Assembly: GCA_023374045.1 (NCBI GenBank)
Contig: CM041776.1
Coordinates: forward strand, 349,493,636-349,557,635
Direction of reading: 5' to 3'
DNA from: Limonium bicolor
Lineage: Eukaryota > Streptophyta > Magnoliopsida > Caryophyllales > Plumbaginaceae
DNA length: 64,000 nucleotides
A model generated the notes under the pieces. The model did no database searches. It had not been told where the DNA came from and saw only the letters and a list, made by a program, of their open reading frames with translations. Below are positions 13,201 to 22,151 of this stretch, piece after piece (position 1 is the first letter of the stretch; each line of letters starts with the position of its first letter). The position numbers and the translations under genes are program-made.

Positions 13201-14356
13201 TCTAGATCCTTCCTAAGGTGCCTATAAATATAGGGCTGTATATCTATCCTCAGATTATCAAACACTGAATAAACTCACAGTAAACTACAAAAGTCAGTGT
13301 ATAAGGTTTTCAAAATGAATGAAGAAGAAGAAACAAACAAGACATCGCAAGGTGCTTCTATTGAGGTTGAACCATGGGGCCAACGGAATATAATACATAA
13401 AAAAGCGACAGCACCTAAGTTGTAGAAAATTATAGGCCATGCCCCATAGTGGCAGACTACTCCTTTCGAATAAATCAATAGCAACCATCAATTAACCTTA
13501 AAATCCACGCTATACAGCCTAAGTTTGCCCAAAAATCATGTATCCTATATTAAACTGAACTTCATTTCTAACTGATAGTGCTCCTGTTAAGAGCCAGCTC
13601 TTGTGCCTTCTTAACACAGTCACATCAACATAACCTGCTGATTTCATCCCAAATATGAGGAGACAGTAATCATAACTGTACCTAGGCAACCACAATATAC
13701 GTACACAAATTTTCAATTCAAAAATTACATGTATATATTAAAGCAAACGTACTAGATTTCTCAGCTTGGGACAAAATTGCCGATATTAATGCCACATACG
13801 TACAAACAACGACTGAAATGCCTCTAGAGCTTACCAGAATCAGAAACCCCACGTTCGTAGAGTTGCTCGATCATAGCGACTGCCCCCTGACTAAAAATTC
13901 AAAACAGACTAGCACATTTTAGAGAGATGAACAGCATTGTTAGCAGGAAAAGGAAAAGGTATACTTGACTTTGCACTACCCAGAAGACAGTGAAGCTTCA
14001 TCTTTAGCCCACTCCTGCCACATGCTGGGAGTCAGCGGAAACAACTGGCTCATTGATTCTCTCGCTTTCCTGAGCTTATCAAGCTCCCCCATTTTCCTCA
14101 GCTGCTTTATATACTGAATCGATACGAATACACGGTGAAAACAAAGTGGGGGAAATCAATACCGACGGGAGAAAAAGAAAAGACGTCCGAGCAGAAAATA
14201 CAGAAAGTGAGAATTCACCACCTCAACATGAGCGTCGTAGTTGGAGACATTCGAGGAGAGCTCTGCTTCAAGGTTTTGGAGCTGCAAGCTTTGCTGCGCT
14301 TCATCTTCCGAATCGGAACCGGAGTCTGAACCCGACGATCGGCTAGCGCTTTCCAT
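4161..14356 (-). CDS. SART3: SART3/EMB140-like U4/U6 snRNP recycling factor, N-terminal HAT-repeat half, interrupted gene
   Basis: The product resembles plant SART3 (EMB140 in Arabidopsis, Prp24-related), a nuclear protein with HAT helical repeats followed by RRMs that reassembles U4/U6 snRNPs after splicing. Exons found on the minus strand are 14356-14222, 14113-13980, 13890-13835, a candidate micro-exon 13634-13624, 8045-7830, 6784-6509, 5273-5139, 5059-4935, 4693-4649 and 4266-4161. Nearly all splice sites are GT/AG and their phases agree. Readable HAT motifs include [36 protein letters not shown] and [15 protein letters not shown]. The start Met begins an acidic Ser/Asp-rich leader as in relatives. 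Exons 5059-4935 and 4266-4161 each carry a frame break, so this may be a decaying copy or contain assembly errors. The RRM half is not in the window. Confidence 0.85.
4649..4693 (-). other. SART3-like short exon [15 protein letters not shown]
   Basis: 15 codons between acceptor GCTTCAG and donor GTATGT, both phase 0. It matches the invariant VFERSLQCTFSS segment of plant homologs. Confidence 0.85.
4935..5059 (-). other. SART3-like exon with a one-base deletion
   Basis: Acceptor TTGTAG and donor GTACTT both demand phase 0, yet the exon is 125 nt. It begins [11 protein letters not shown] and resumes one frame over as [20 protein letters not shown]. One base is missing at the CGGCCACC site (about 5024-5030). 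Uncorrected, the frame reaches TGA within the exon. Confidence 0.8.
5139..5273 (-). other. SART3-like exon with [15 protein letters not shown]
   Basis: 45 codons with conserved [21 protein letters not shown] and [17 protein letters not shown]. Acceptor TTGCAG and donor GTCTAT, both phase 0. Confidence 0.9.
6509..6784 (-). other. SART3-like exon with [12 protein letters not shown]
   Basis: 92 codons from acceptor CACTGTAG ([20 protein letters not shown]) to ERLLQFM before donor GTATGA. Both ends are in phase 0 and the join to the next exon gives FMNYLKFEE, as in Arabidopsis EMB140. Confidence 0.9.
7830..8045 (-). other. SART3-like exon carrying HAT repeat [10 protein letters not shown]
   Basis: 72 codons between acceptor TTGTGTGCAG and donor GTTGAT. 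It reads [31 protein letters not shown] and [14 protein letters not shown], two consecutive HAT units with their conserved W, Y and E positions. It is the first exon after the inserted copia element, whose left TSD is 77 bp upstream. Confidence 0.9.
8122..8126. other. Left target-site duplication of the copia element
   Basis: AAAGT immediately before the LTR is repeated at 13290-13294 immediately after the right LTR. The 5-bp length is as expected for copia integration. Confidence 0.9.
8127..8381 (+). repeat. 5' LTR of copia element 1
   Basis: 255 bp beginning TGTTGACAGACC and ending AAACTACA. It is nearly identical to 13035-13289. It contains the CTATAACTATAGG region and ends directly before the primer site. 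Confidence 0.95.
8382..8393 (+). other. Primer-binding site of copia element 1
   Basis: TGGTATCAGAGC, a perfect match to the 3' end complement of initiator methionine tRNA, abutting the LTR. Confidence 0.95.
8671..9720 (+). pseudogene. Copia gag with zinc knuckle, frameshifted
   Basis: The start [18 protein letters not shown] leads into [16 protein letters not shown], a copia gag N-terminus. After frame breaks near 8990 and 9220, the region reads [19 protein letters not shown] and then the nucleocapsid zinc knuckle [14 protein letters not shown] (CX2CX4HX4C). The knuckle residues are intact, the reading frame is not. Confidence 0.9.
9721..12850 (+). pseudogene. Copia pol (protease, integrase, RT, RNase H), broken
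   Basis: The protease site reads [13 protein letters not shown] instead of DSGAT, losing both the catalytic Asp and the Gly. Integrase shows degraded HHKPFGHPS, then [21 protein letters not shown] and [12 protein letters not shown], the D, D and E of the core. RT shows [25 protein letters not shown] and the intact [11 protein letters not shown] box. RNase H shows [15 protein letters not shown] and [12 protein letters not shown]. Domains are split over all three frames with internal stops, for instance near 10370, 11730 and 12680. Confidence 0.9.
13026..13034 (+). other. Polypurine tract of copia element 1
   Basis: AAGGGGGAG directly before the TG of the right LTR, the usual start site of plus-strand DNA. 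Confidence 0.9.
13035..13289 (+). repeat. 3' LTR of copia element 1
   Basis: 255 bp from TGTAGACAGACC to AAACTACA, followed by the TSD AAAGT. Scattered substitutions and two small indels separate it from the left LTR. Confidence 0.95.
13624..13634 (-). other. Candidate 11-nt micro-exon of the SART3-like gene
   Basis: Exon 3 leaves one base and exon 8045-7830 begins in phase 0, so a segment of length 3n+2 is missing. Between them, CAG precedes GTTATGTTGAT, which is followed by GT. Inserting these 11 bases restores the frame and gives GYVD before SVPLWCDYL, close to the short linker of plant homologs. This is inference from phase and motif only. Confidence 0.4.
13835..13890 (-). other. SART3-like exon 3
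   Basis: Using acceptor TTTTTAG, the exon completes the codon from exon 2 and reads [18 protein letters not shown], ending at donor GTAAGC with one base left over. The alternative acceptor four bases downstream would break the frame. Confidence 0.75.
13980..14113 (-). other. SART3-like exon 2
   Basis: Acceptor GATTCAG, then [28 protein letters not shown] and [14 protein letters not shown], which is the first HAT repeat. The donor GTAGTG leaves phase 2. It joins exon 1 in frame. Confidence 0.85.
14222..14356 (-). other. SART3-like exon 1 (start codon)
   Basis: 45 codons starting [20 protein letters not shown], then [22 protein letters not shown], followed by a GTGGTG donor. The Met is the first in frame, and the low-complexity acidic leader matches the family. 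Phase 0 at the donor. Confidence 0.85.
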
Positions 14357-14805
14357 TAAATGGTCATCATCGGGGATTCATCTCATTAGTAGGGTTGGCT
14401 ACTAGTTGCTCTTCCATAAGGGGAGGATTAGGGAAACAGGGACAAAGAAGCAGCGGCCAGCGGGTGGAGAAAGCTCGAAGACCAGTAGCATAGAATTAGA
14501 GACACCGCCTGAAAGTTCAGTTTCGCAGAGAACCTGCAAATTTGGGATGAGGCCGAGTTTTCACCGAGAAAAGAAAGAATTAATACTGGAATTTTTCCCT
14601 GATATGTTTGGCACCTGATTTCTCTTTTCAAAACACGGGATTTTGGTAATTATATTCAATTAAAATAATATTTTTTTTTCTCAGCTGTTCTTCTTTACAA
14701 ACATGACCATCTGCTTAGCATTCTTTATTCCTTTGTGCTCTTCCTCTTTCTTAAAATCTGACCAGACCAAAGCATACCATATTTGCAACCTCTGTTCATT
14801 TATGG
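14357..14805. other. Spacer upstream of the SART3-like start codon
   Basis: This should hold the promoter and 5' UTR of the minus-strand SART3-like gene. No convincing TATA box was seen. Small ORFs here have no recognisable features. Confidence 0.4.
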
Positions 14806-15000
14806 AAAAAAATTCTGAAATAACGTATTAGGAAGATAAATGTTCCTGTATTAACATCTCCCCAAACTAATTACTGAATTAACATTTGCGGGTGAAATCA
14901 TTTCATTAATTATCAAAGAAGAAATCGTCTCTTGAAGAGACGATTTCTATTATTCTCCGCGCCACGTCGCTGCTGACTTGGCTGGAATCAGAGCTAAGGC
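14806..15000 (+). repeat. Left terminal inverted repeat of the MULE
   Basis: It matches the complement of about 20000-20190 with few differences over the outer 85 bp. The inner part differs by the placement of a 25-nt palindrome (14922-14946). Confidence 0.85.
14922..14946. repeat. 25-nt palindrome, MULE copy 1
   Basis: Perfect 12-nt arms AAATCGTCTCTT and their complement around one central base. Related copies are at 15002-15026 (degenerate), 17834-17858, 19967-19991, 19996-20020 and 20078-20102. Confidence 0.9.
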
Positions 15001-15385
15001 AAAATCGTCGCTTCAAGAGACAATTTTTTAAGTGTTGGAACACCACATTCAACAACACATCCACTTGCAACATCTTCCAAGGGTGTAACACCACAATTAA
15101 TAACAAACAACCTGTACATATTAACATCTCTCCCACATTCACTGTGCTCAGAACAAATTCAAATCATTTGTAACGTCACAGAAACATAAGAAATCAAAAT
15201 GTGAACCAAATGTAATAGTTTATAAGATAGAAAGTAATACAATCTCAAAATCAAGTTGTTTACAAAATGTAACAACCTACATCATCTACGTCTACTACGT
15301 CGTACATACGTCCTAGTCACTCTAGGTGTAGGATCCTCAACTGCTGATGCAAGAGTAGGATCAAGGTCACGACCACTTAGATCCC

Positions 15386-16275
15386 CTACATCATGACAAT
15401 CTCGGGAATCTCTATCCCTAAGTGGTGCTCCAGGAGGAGTAGTGTAGAAGCTAATGCAAGGTCTGCAGCCGGCGTCGTGATGTCCATGCTCGTCCCAGCA
15501 CCGGAGGATGACGCCCCGGGAAAGCCTGAGCTGCTCCCAAAATATGCAAATCCAGTAGTGTCGACCTGCTGCGTAGGATCAACGATCTGAGATAGTGTCT
15601 GACTACCGGCGATGTCGAACGCCTCCTGATGATCTACTGCCTCAGGAGCTTCACCATGTGCACGTCCTCTTCCTCTACCTCGACCACGAGGACGACGACC
15701 ACGCCCTTGTCTCCTACCCTGATCCGCAGCGGCATTAGCATCTTCCTCGTCTGGGGCAGCTACTGGGACATGCTGTGGCCGTGGAAGGACGTAGTACGTG
15801 TTGTTGTACTCATCTCTCATCGCTCGTAGACTAGTGAGAGCATCATCGACACGCATCGCATCTAGCATGTCGATGACCTCATTTGTGGTCTCCCCCTATA
15901 CCACAATTGAAAACATGAATATAACAAAATGATATGTTATAATACTAAAATAAAACAAGTACAGTCGGAATTACTCACCATGTATCCCAATAGAGCTCCC
16001 GTACGGCCAATGTATCTCCTCGTGTTGCGGCCGTACCACTCTTCGTACGCAGGACCAGGATCATCCATGTTTAGATCGACAACTCTCTCAGCGCGCAGGT
16101 TCCACAGGGCAATGTACTCTGAATGGTGAGTCGCCCAGTTCCAATCCGTGCGGCCTCTCAAGTCAATGCTGTGGAGATCAACCCGTGCATCATCCCCGTC
16201 TGTCCTAGGATCATCCGGTGGAAACTGTCTCGCGCCAAACTGCCGCATCACACGATCCGGGAGATGCCACTCCAC
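15386..16275 (-). pseudogene. Plant mobile domain (PMD) tail carried by the MULE
   Basis: Exon 16275-15979 reads EWHLPDRVMRQFGARQ, RTDWNWATHHSEYIALWN and YEEWYGRNTRRYIGR, the C-terminal signature of plant mobile domain proteins (MAIN/MAIL1 and the 'PP7 long form' group). A GTGAGT donor and a TATAG acceptor define a small intron (15978-15896). The next exon (15895-15386) joins in frame as GETTNEVIDMLDAMRVDD and ends in an Arg/Gly-rich stretch (PRGRGRGRGRAHGE) before a stop. Only the end of the PMD is present. It follows the MuDR-type acidic region with nothing of the DDE transposase between them, which fits an internal deletion of a MULE-PMD fusion. Confidence 0.75.
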
Positions 16276-17167
16276 TATATGAACTCATCGCTGTAGCTCC
16301 AATCTCCCAGTTCCAGTTCTTGTTCCTCCTCCCACCTCATAATACCACTACCACCACCGGCGTTGTAGAATGGGTATGGATGGACAAGAGAAGCATCGCC
16401 ATCCCCGGTGGTGGTAGTGACCAAAGCAGTAGCCACATCAGTCGGTGTGGCATCATCAGCACCATCATTGTCATCACCATCATCATCATCATTGGATGAG
16501 CCACCTCCAAACAATTCCATCTCATCCTCCTCGAATTCTTCCCGCAAGTAGCCATCATCATCAAAGTGTCCAAGTTCATCACCACCATCATGTTCGAGAG
16601 GATCTACAACGGGTGTTGGGTATGATGAATGTTCTTGTGTATGTAAGTAGGTTTCATCTTGAGGAGGAGCATTAAGATATAAGTGAGTGTTTGTGATGGT
16701 TTGTGTTTGATGTATGGGATATGAAGAAGGCAAAGGGGTTAGGTTTTCAGGTGGTGTGAAGCTTGGAGGAGCTTGGTGTTGATAAGATGAGGAAATGAGA
16801 AGTGTTTGTGGGTTGTCGGTTTTCATGTACTTCAGCGTACAATTCATAGAATATATCTTGTGCCCCATCACACCCGACAGTAGAACATGGCATTTTTAAG
16901 ATCCCCATCATCATCGATGGGTATCACTGTCGACTTTGTGGTTCCGTCATTCTTTGTCTTACCCATCCTTTGTGACACCGTCACTTCATGGGTGCACAAG
17001 TCGATACCGAAACGACTACCAATCTCAGCAATAAGCTGCTCATAATTGGTGTTGCCACTAACCATGAGGAGCTTCTTCTTCCCACCCTCGTAATCAGCTC
17101 CGTTTGGCCCATAAACAATTTTGCCACTAATACGACATAAGAACTGGATAACGTCGGACATATCCAC
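16275..17167 (-). pseudogene. MuDR-type transposase N-terminal region with acidic linker
   Basis: The start MDMSDVIQFLCRISGKIVYG and DLKNAMFYCRV is the N-terminal domain found before MuDR transposases. A frame break at about 16868 separates it from GHKIYSMNCTLKYMKTD, which normally follows directly. A Pro/Thr-rich and then strongly acidic region (EEFEEDEMELFGG, repeated Asp) ends at a stop at 16275. The expected transposase domain with DDE residues and zinc knuckle is absent. Confidence 0.75.
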
Positions 17168-17918
17168 CTAATTGCAAACATCATTCATAATTCACAAATT
17201 TAATCAACCGTTCCACCATTGGCTGATTGGAAACAAACAAAACCGAAAATAAAAAAACAAACACTATAATGTTGTTAAACACTTCAAACATATCAATTTC
17301 ATAATTATTTAAACACTTCACACACTACCATTCACCAACATTCACAATCTCACATAATTCCACAAAAATCCACGATTTCCCAACATTCAATAATTTCACA
17401 AAATTGTAAAATTTCAAATTTCAAAACAATCCATAATCACCAAAATGTCACAAATCAAAAATCAATTATCACTAGAATTTCATCAATAATCAATAACCAC
17501 TACAATTTAACACATAACAACATATAATAAGTTACTAATTTAACACTTATTTAAGAATTCCTAATTTTCTAACAATCCCTAATTTCTAGGGTTAGAAATT
17601 ACCTTACAACTTGATATAACTGTTGAAACTAACAAGTGGAGTTGCAGGTGGCGCCGGAGGTCGGAGGTGGGGGGCGGCGGTGTCCGGCGAGGAAGGGTGG
17701 GCGCAGGGCGGTGGCGACAGAGAGGAGGAAATGGAGGGGGCTTCGACAGAGAGCTGTTCGACAGAGAGGAGGAAAAAAAAGAATAAGGAAGGGAAAGGAA
17801 AAAATCGGTTAAGTAAGTATAACCCGTGAAGAGAAATCGTCTTTGGAAAAGACGATTTTATTAGTAATTCTGAAACATTCGACGTATTTTCTCGCGCGCG
17901 TCGTATAAAGGTTGAAAT
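17168..17918. other. 5' flank of the MULE gene
   Basis: AT-rich from 17168 to 17600, then a GC-rich block (17636-17765) and one 25-nt palindrome (17834-17858). This probably serves as the leader or promoter of the minus-strand MULE gene. ORFs here look like low-complexity artefacts. Confidence 0.4.
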
Positions 17919-19962
17919 TAGACCTGGCAATTTTGACCCAACCCGAAACCCAACCCGAACCCAACCCATTTTTTTGCGGGTTAGGGTCTTGATTATTGAC
18001 CCATCTATTTTTTTGGTTGGGTTAGGGTAATTAGCTAATTTTGTGGGTTGGGTTAGGGTAGAGATCTAAACCCATGACCCAACCCGAAACCCGAAAATAT
18101 ATTTGTTATTAATAAAAATAAAAATATTAATTCACATATATATATATATTATTTTCAAATCAAACTATACCTTAGTCTTAAGCCCAAGTGCAGTTGGACT
18201 ATCCAACCTATAATAATATCACACAATATTAACTAAACAGACGGTTCAACCAGCTGCATATCAAAAAGGGCCCAACGAGACCTTTACATAATATTGAAAA
18301 CCCTAATGCTCTCATCTTGTAGACTCACATCCATCTTTCTTCTCTACGTTGTTGTTCATGTCTGTTAGGATTTCGGGCCCATTTTCCCAGGATCGTGGTG
18401 AGATCGTCATGGTTACTGAAGAAGAAAAACCCACAAGATAATGTAATGATAAAATTAGTGACACAAGGATATACGTGGTTCGGTCCAAACATGACCTACG
18501 TCCACGGGAGGAGATAGAACAACTTTCATTAAGAAGATGAGGATTACAAGTTTACATGAGGATTACCCAACCAACTCATCAACCCGTGTTTCCGTGTTTC
18601 CCTTGGTGTTTTTACCTGAGTGAGTCCCTTTGAGTTCCCATAGAACCACCCTTGACTCCCTTAGATGTGATCCCTACAAGTTGGGATGATCCCAAGCTAC
18701 GGGTTACTAGATCTATTTATAGTGAGATCTAAACCCTTCACTTATCTCAACGTTACCCTTGTAACAACCGCTACATAATGGCTCACAAGTTACAACAGTT
18801 ACAACTTAATAAACACAATCCATTAACACCTAGAAACACTAACACTTGGGTATATAGAAAGCCAGAAGTCATAACTTCTTCTTTCAAATATTTTAACTTC
18901 CTCATAACTCTCCTCATAATGTTAGAAAACCAAATGCTTTAGACGCCATTAATTTGCACCACATAAATGCTCCCATTAATGCATCTTCAACTTCCGTGAA
19001 ACTCTTCGTGAATAATAAATTATTTGGATGACGAAACCAATTAACTTCACAAGAGTAACTCAACGGATTTAGCATTAATTCTAACAATGTTATGTCGCTC
19101 TTCATCTCTGCCCAAGGTTTGTTTTTCTTATTCTCACTGTCATTACGTTCTTGAGAACATAGGTATATTTAAATTATCTAGAAGGGTGAACAAAAGTAGG
19201 TGTATTATATTTTTTGTAAGTGGGATCTTGTTTATAAACCTCTTTGTGAATTCTGAAGCCAGCAAAGAATAGTATGCTGCATAAAAGTTCCTCAACTGTG
19301 GTAATGGTTAAGTGATTGTGATTGTACTTTTTTAGGGCATGAGCACTCATTTTAAACAGGTGTAATTATTTTAAAAACTATCAGTCATAGTTTGAGGCTT
19401 TGAGCTCTTAGTTTATAAATTATGTTCTAAATTAGGAAGATTTTTCTTTAGTAATTTCTCTAATGATAATGAAGATATTCATTTTCCGTTCCACTTTTTA
19501 TTTAGGATCATGTGCGTATCGAGATAGGATTCCTCCCAACAGCGGTAGAGGTTTAGGCTCAGATTGATAAAAAAAACTTATGGAAAAAATACGAGTTATT
19601 ATTTATGGGAAATTGGTGCAGTACTTTGGATTCTTTACATAACATGAAATTCATTTAAACTTGGGTCGATGAAGCAAGATTACTTATCTTCCTTTTGTTT
19701 CATCCTATTAGTGTGCTAGCTAGCACTCAATTTTTTGGATTTTTTTATTAATTTCTACTCCCAATCCATCTAAATTATTGTATGCTTAAAAAATGGGTTG
19801 GATGGGTTGGGTTAGGGTTGAAGGATTTTAAACGGGTTGGGTTGGTTAGGGTCATGATTTTCTGACCCTTCCATTTTGGGTTGGGTTGGGGTTGATGATA
19901 TTTTAAATGGGTTGGGTTAGGGTTGATATCAACCGACCCATCGACCCAAATTGCCAGGTCTA
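17919..19962. mobile_element. Non-autonomous hAT element nested in the MULE
   Basis: Termini TAGACCTGGCAA and its complement TTGCCAGGTCTA are flanked by the perfect 8-bp TSD GTTGAAAT (17911-17918 and 19963-19970). Both subterminal regions are packed with GGGTTGGGTTAGGGT-like hexamers in inverted orientation (17932-18100 and 19790-19945). No transposase is seen. The right TSD overlaps the first four bases of a MULE palindrome, so the insertion landed in that palindrome. Confidence 0.92.
18363..19086. repeat. Solo LTR inside the nested hAT
   Basis: 724 bp from TGTTAGGATTTCGGG to AATTCTAACA with matching inverted ends (TGTTAG / CTAACA). Flanks are ATGTC on the left and ATGTT on the right, a 5-bp TSD with one mismatch. 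It contains the ATACGTGGTTCGGTCC and CTACGTCCACGGG motifs common in plant LTRs. No internal domain. Confidence 0.75.
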
Positions 19963-19995
19963 GTTGAAATCGTCTCTTCAAGAGACGATTTCTAC

Positions 19996-20190
19996 AAATC
20001 GTCTCTTGAAGAGACGATTTCAACCTTCTTCCGATTCCAGCCAAATCAGCGCCGACGTGCGCGCGGGATAATTAATGAAATCGTCTCTTGAAGAGACGAT
20101 TTCACCCGGAAACGTTAATTCAGTAATTAGTTTGGGGAAGATGTTAATACAGGAACATTTATCTTCCTAATACGTTATTTCAGAATTTTC
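19996..20190 (-). repeat. Right terminal inverted repeat of the MULE
   Basis: Inverted partner of 14806-15000. It carries two palindromes (19996-20020, 20078-20102) and a GC-rich GTGCGCGCGGG segment. Confidence 0.85.
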
Positions 20191-20900
20191 TTCGTTCGCA
20201 CTAGTCTTATCCTACTGAAGAGAGCAATAGTAACATAGTCAGTGATCAAGAGTACATTCATCGTTAATAAATAGTGTGTTAGTCAGCGAGCAAGTACATT
20301 AGTAATGATACAAGAGTAAAATAGTAATTATGCAATACTACATTAGTAATTATACAATAGCAATTGATCAAGAGTACATTAATCATTAATGAGAAATACA
20401 CTTGAAACTAACAAAGAGTGCATTAGTTGTTGACAAAGAGTATAATAGAAACCTAGATACATTAGTAATTGACACATAGTATATTAGTAATTGACAAAGC
20501 GTACATTTAATAGTCAATAGTACATTAGTAAATACATAGTAGTGTGTTAGTTTTGACCAATGTACTTTAGTAATCATAATCTAAATATCATTTCCATCTT
20601 TTCTTATTATTTGAATCCATTTGTAAGGATATAAAATTATTCACAAAAAAATACCCTAAACCCTAGACATGTCATAGGAATACTAAATCGTCAAAGGGTT
20701 ATTCTAGAGATTTGAAGTCAATGGTTAGACCCTAAGCCCTAAACCACAAATCTTAAAAACTTGTCGAGATAATTGAAATGGTATAAAGGTATTAAAAGAC
20801 TCACAAAAATATATCCTAAACCCTAGACATACCCTAAGAATGAGAAATCGTTGAGGTTTATCTACCAATAAAGTATACATATTTTTTTCATTCTTCCCAA
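20191..20900. repeat. Degenerate short repeats between MULE and hAT
   Basis: From about 20220 to 20570 a unit resembling ACATTAGTAATTGACAAAG recurs about a dozen times, with heavy decay. At 20640-20700 and 20805-20860 two related segments share CCTAAACCCTAGACAT, a telomere-like motif in a dispersed duplicate. No gene is seen. Confidence 0.6.
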
Positions 20901-21029
20901 TGTAATGGTGGCCATGGGTCCGAACCGGGTCAATTCTGGTTCCAGTCCATCGGTTCTAGGTCTTGGATGAAGGATTTGTATTCGGAACCGGTAAGTTCGT
21001 GGGTGGTTATGGTTCCGAATTAATGGTGG

Positions 21030-21260
21030 CCATCGGGTCCGGTTCTACACGGAACCGGCGGTTCTACCCGGAACCGATTGGAACCGGAAACGGCCGGGAA
21101 CCGGTGGGAACCGGAACCGAACCGCCTCAGCCGGTTCCGAATACGAATACATGTTTTGAGATTCGGGCCGAACCGGAACCGCCTGGAACCACCTGGAACC
21201 GTCGTCGGATTCGGAAACGGGAACCGGAACCAGAACCGGAACTGGAACCGCCCCGGATAG
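21030..21260. repeat. Left subterminal GGAACCG array of the hAT
   Basis: More than fifteen GGAACC or GGTTCC hexamers occur in about 230 bp. The right end (25575-25775) carries the same hexamers. Dense subterminal motif arrays are where hAT transposases bind. ORFs through the array are artefacts of the repeat. Confidence 0.8.
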
Positions 21261-22151
21261 GAAATGTAAAACAAAGAGAAATATTATTAATTTAATACAT
21301 AAAAGTCTATGATTAAGGAAAGAAGGTATTAAATATCTAAAATAAAAGTTCTATCAACCAGTATTATAAATATTTAAAAGGTATAGAAATTATCGATCAC
21401 TGAAAAAAGTCAGTAGAAGGATCGAGATTGTTAGCAATATCTATATAGGAGTAATTAAGTTATTAATATATAATTTAATGAACCCACAATTTGAAATAAT
21501 AGGAGAACATGGTTAACCGTTGTAACAAAATAAGGATGAGAAATAAAATGTCTTGGAGGTTAACTAATAAACATTTATTGGAAGGAAGTAAATTAGAAAT
21601 AAATAGATATATTGTAAATAGTCTAAAAGTTCAACAGAAGCGAAAAACAATCACGTTTAAAGGAATGCTGGTAATATAATTATTGAGAGAAGAATAAGGA
21701 GAGTTAATAAATAATATATTGAGTAGTCAAATAGGATTTGAACTCTTGAAATCAAATAACTACAAAGAGAAAATCAAATTGAATTTGAACTCCAAGTATT
21801 TAAAAATAAGTTTGGAAAGAAAATTCTAGAATGGCGTTTGAAATTTAATAACGTAATGAAGTTAGAAGATGAAGTAATATTTAAACAGTATAAAATCTGA
21901 AATATAGCTAAAGTTAATTAAGGCAATACGTTACAAATAATTGTAAATATTTTAAGGAGAAGGATCAATTCAAAGAAGAATGTCGTTTAATTCTCTGGGC
22001 CCCAACTACTAACCTTATTCATATTATACATATACTATATTATCTACTATTATCTAATCTTGCGAATTCCCGGGTATTTCATCCCAACAGCTATTTTTAT
22101 GTGTCAAACGGCTCCTAACGGCTAAAAACGGCTAGTTTGCCCCAAAACCCC

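Larger units (their letters stand above)
8127..13289 (+). mobile_element. Ty1/copia retrotransposon inserted in a SART3-like intron
   Basis: A complete but decayed 5.2 kb element has two 255-bp LTRs, a Met-tRNA primer site, gag, protease, integrase, RT and RNase H in copia order, a polypurine tract and a perfect 5-bp TSD (AAAGT). It is transcribed opposite to the host gene, and its position lies between the candidate micro-exon (13624) and the exon at 8045. LTRs differ at roughly 15 of 255 positions by eye, so insertion is not recent. Several stops and frameshifts lie in the coding region. Confidence 0.95.
14806..20190 (-). mobile_element. MULE (Mutator-like) element with long inverted ends and a MuDR-PMD gene
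   Basis: The ends 14806-15000 and 20190-20000 are inverted copies of each other: AAATTCTGAAATAACG, then GATAAATGTTCCTG, then TTAATTCAGTAATTAG in reverse, continuing with indels to the shared GATTTGGCTGGAATC-type block, about 190 bp. The coding content is a MuDR N-terminal domain plus a plant-mobile-domain tail. No clear 9-11 bp TSD was found. The transposase core is missing, so this is a non-autonomous derivative, enlarged by a nested hAT (17919-19962). Confidence 0.85.

Noticed and set aside
16337..16675. His-rich and Met-rich ORFs
   Set aside because: Shadow frames of the acidic GAT-rich linker of the MULE gene.
17604..17969. Pro-rich minus-strand ORF over a GC-rich block
   Set aside because: Low complexity, crosses the hAT boundary at 17919, no family features.
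20640..20860. Telomere-like CCCTAAACCCTA motifs
   Set aside because: Only isolated units in a dispersed duplicate, not a telomeric array.
20963..21295. Overlapping ORFs on both strands rich in Arg, Glu, Pro and Phe
   Set aside because: They are translations of the GGAACCG hexamer array of the hAT end, open in several frames because the repeat lacks stops.
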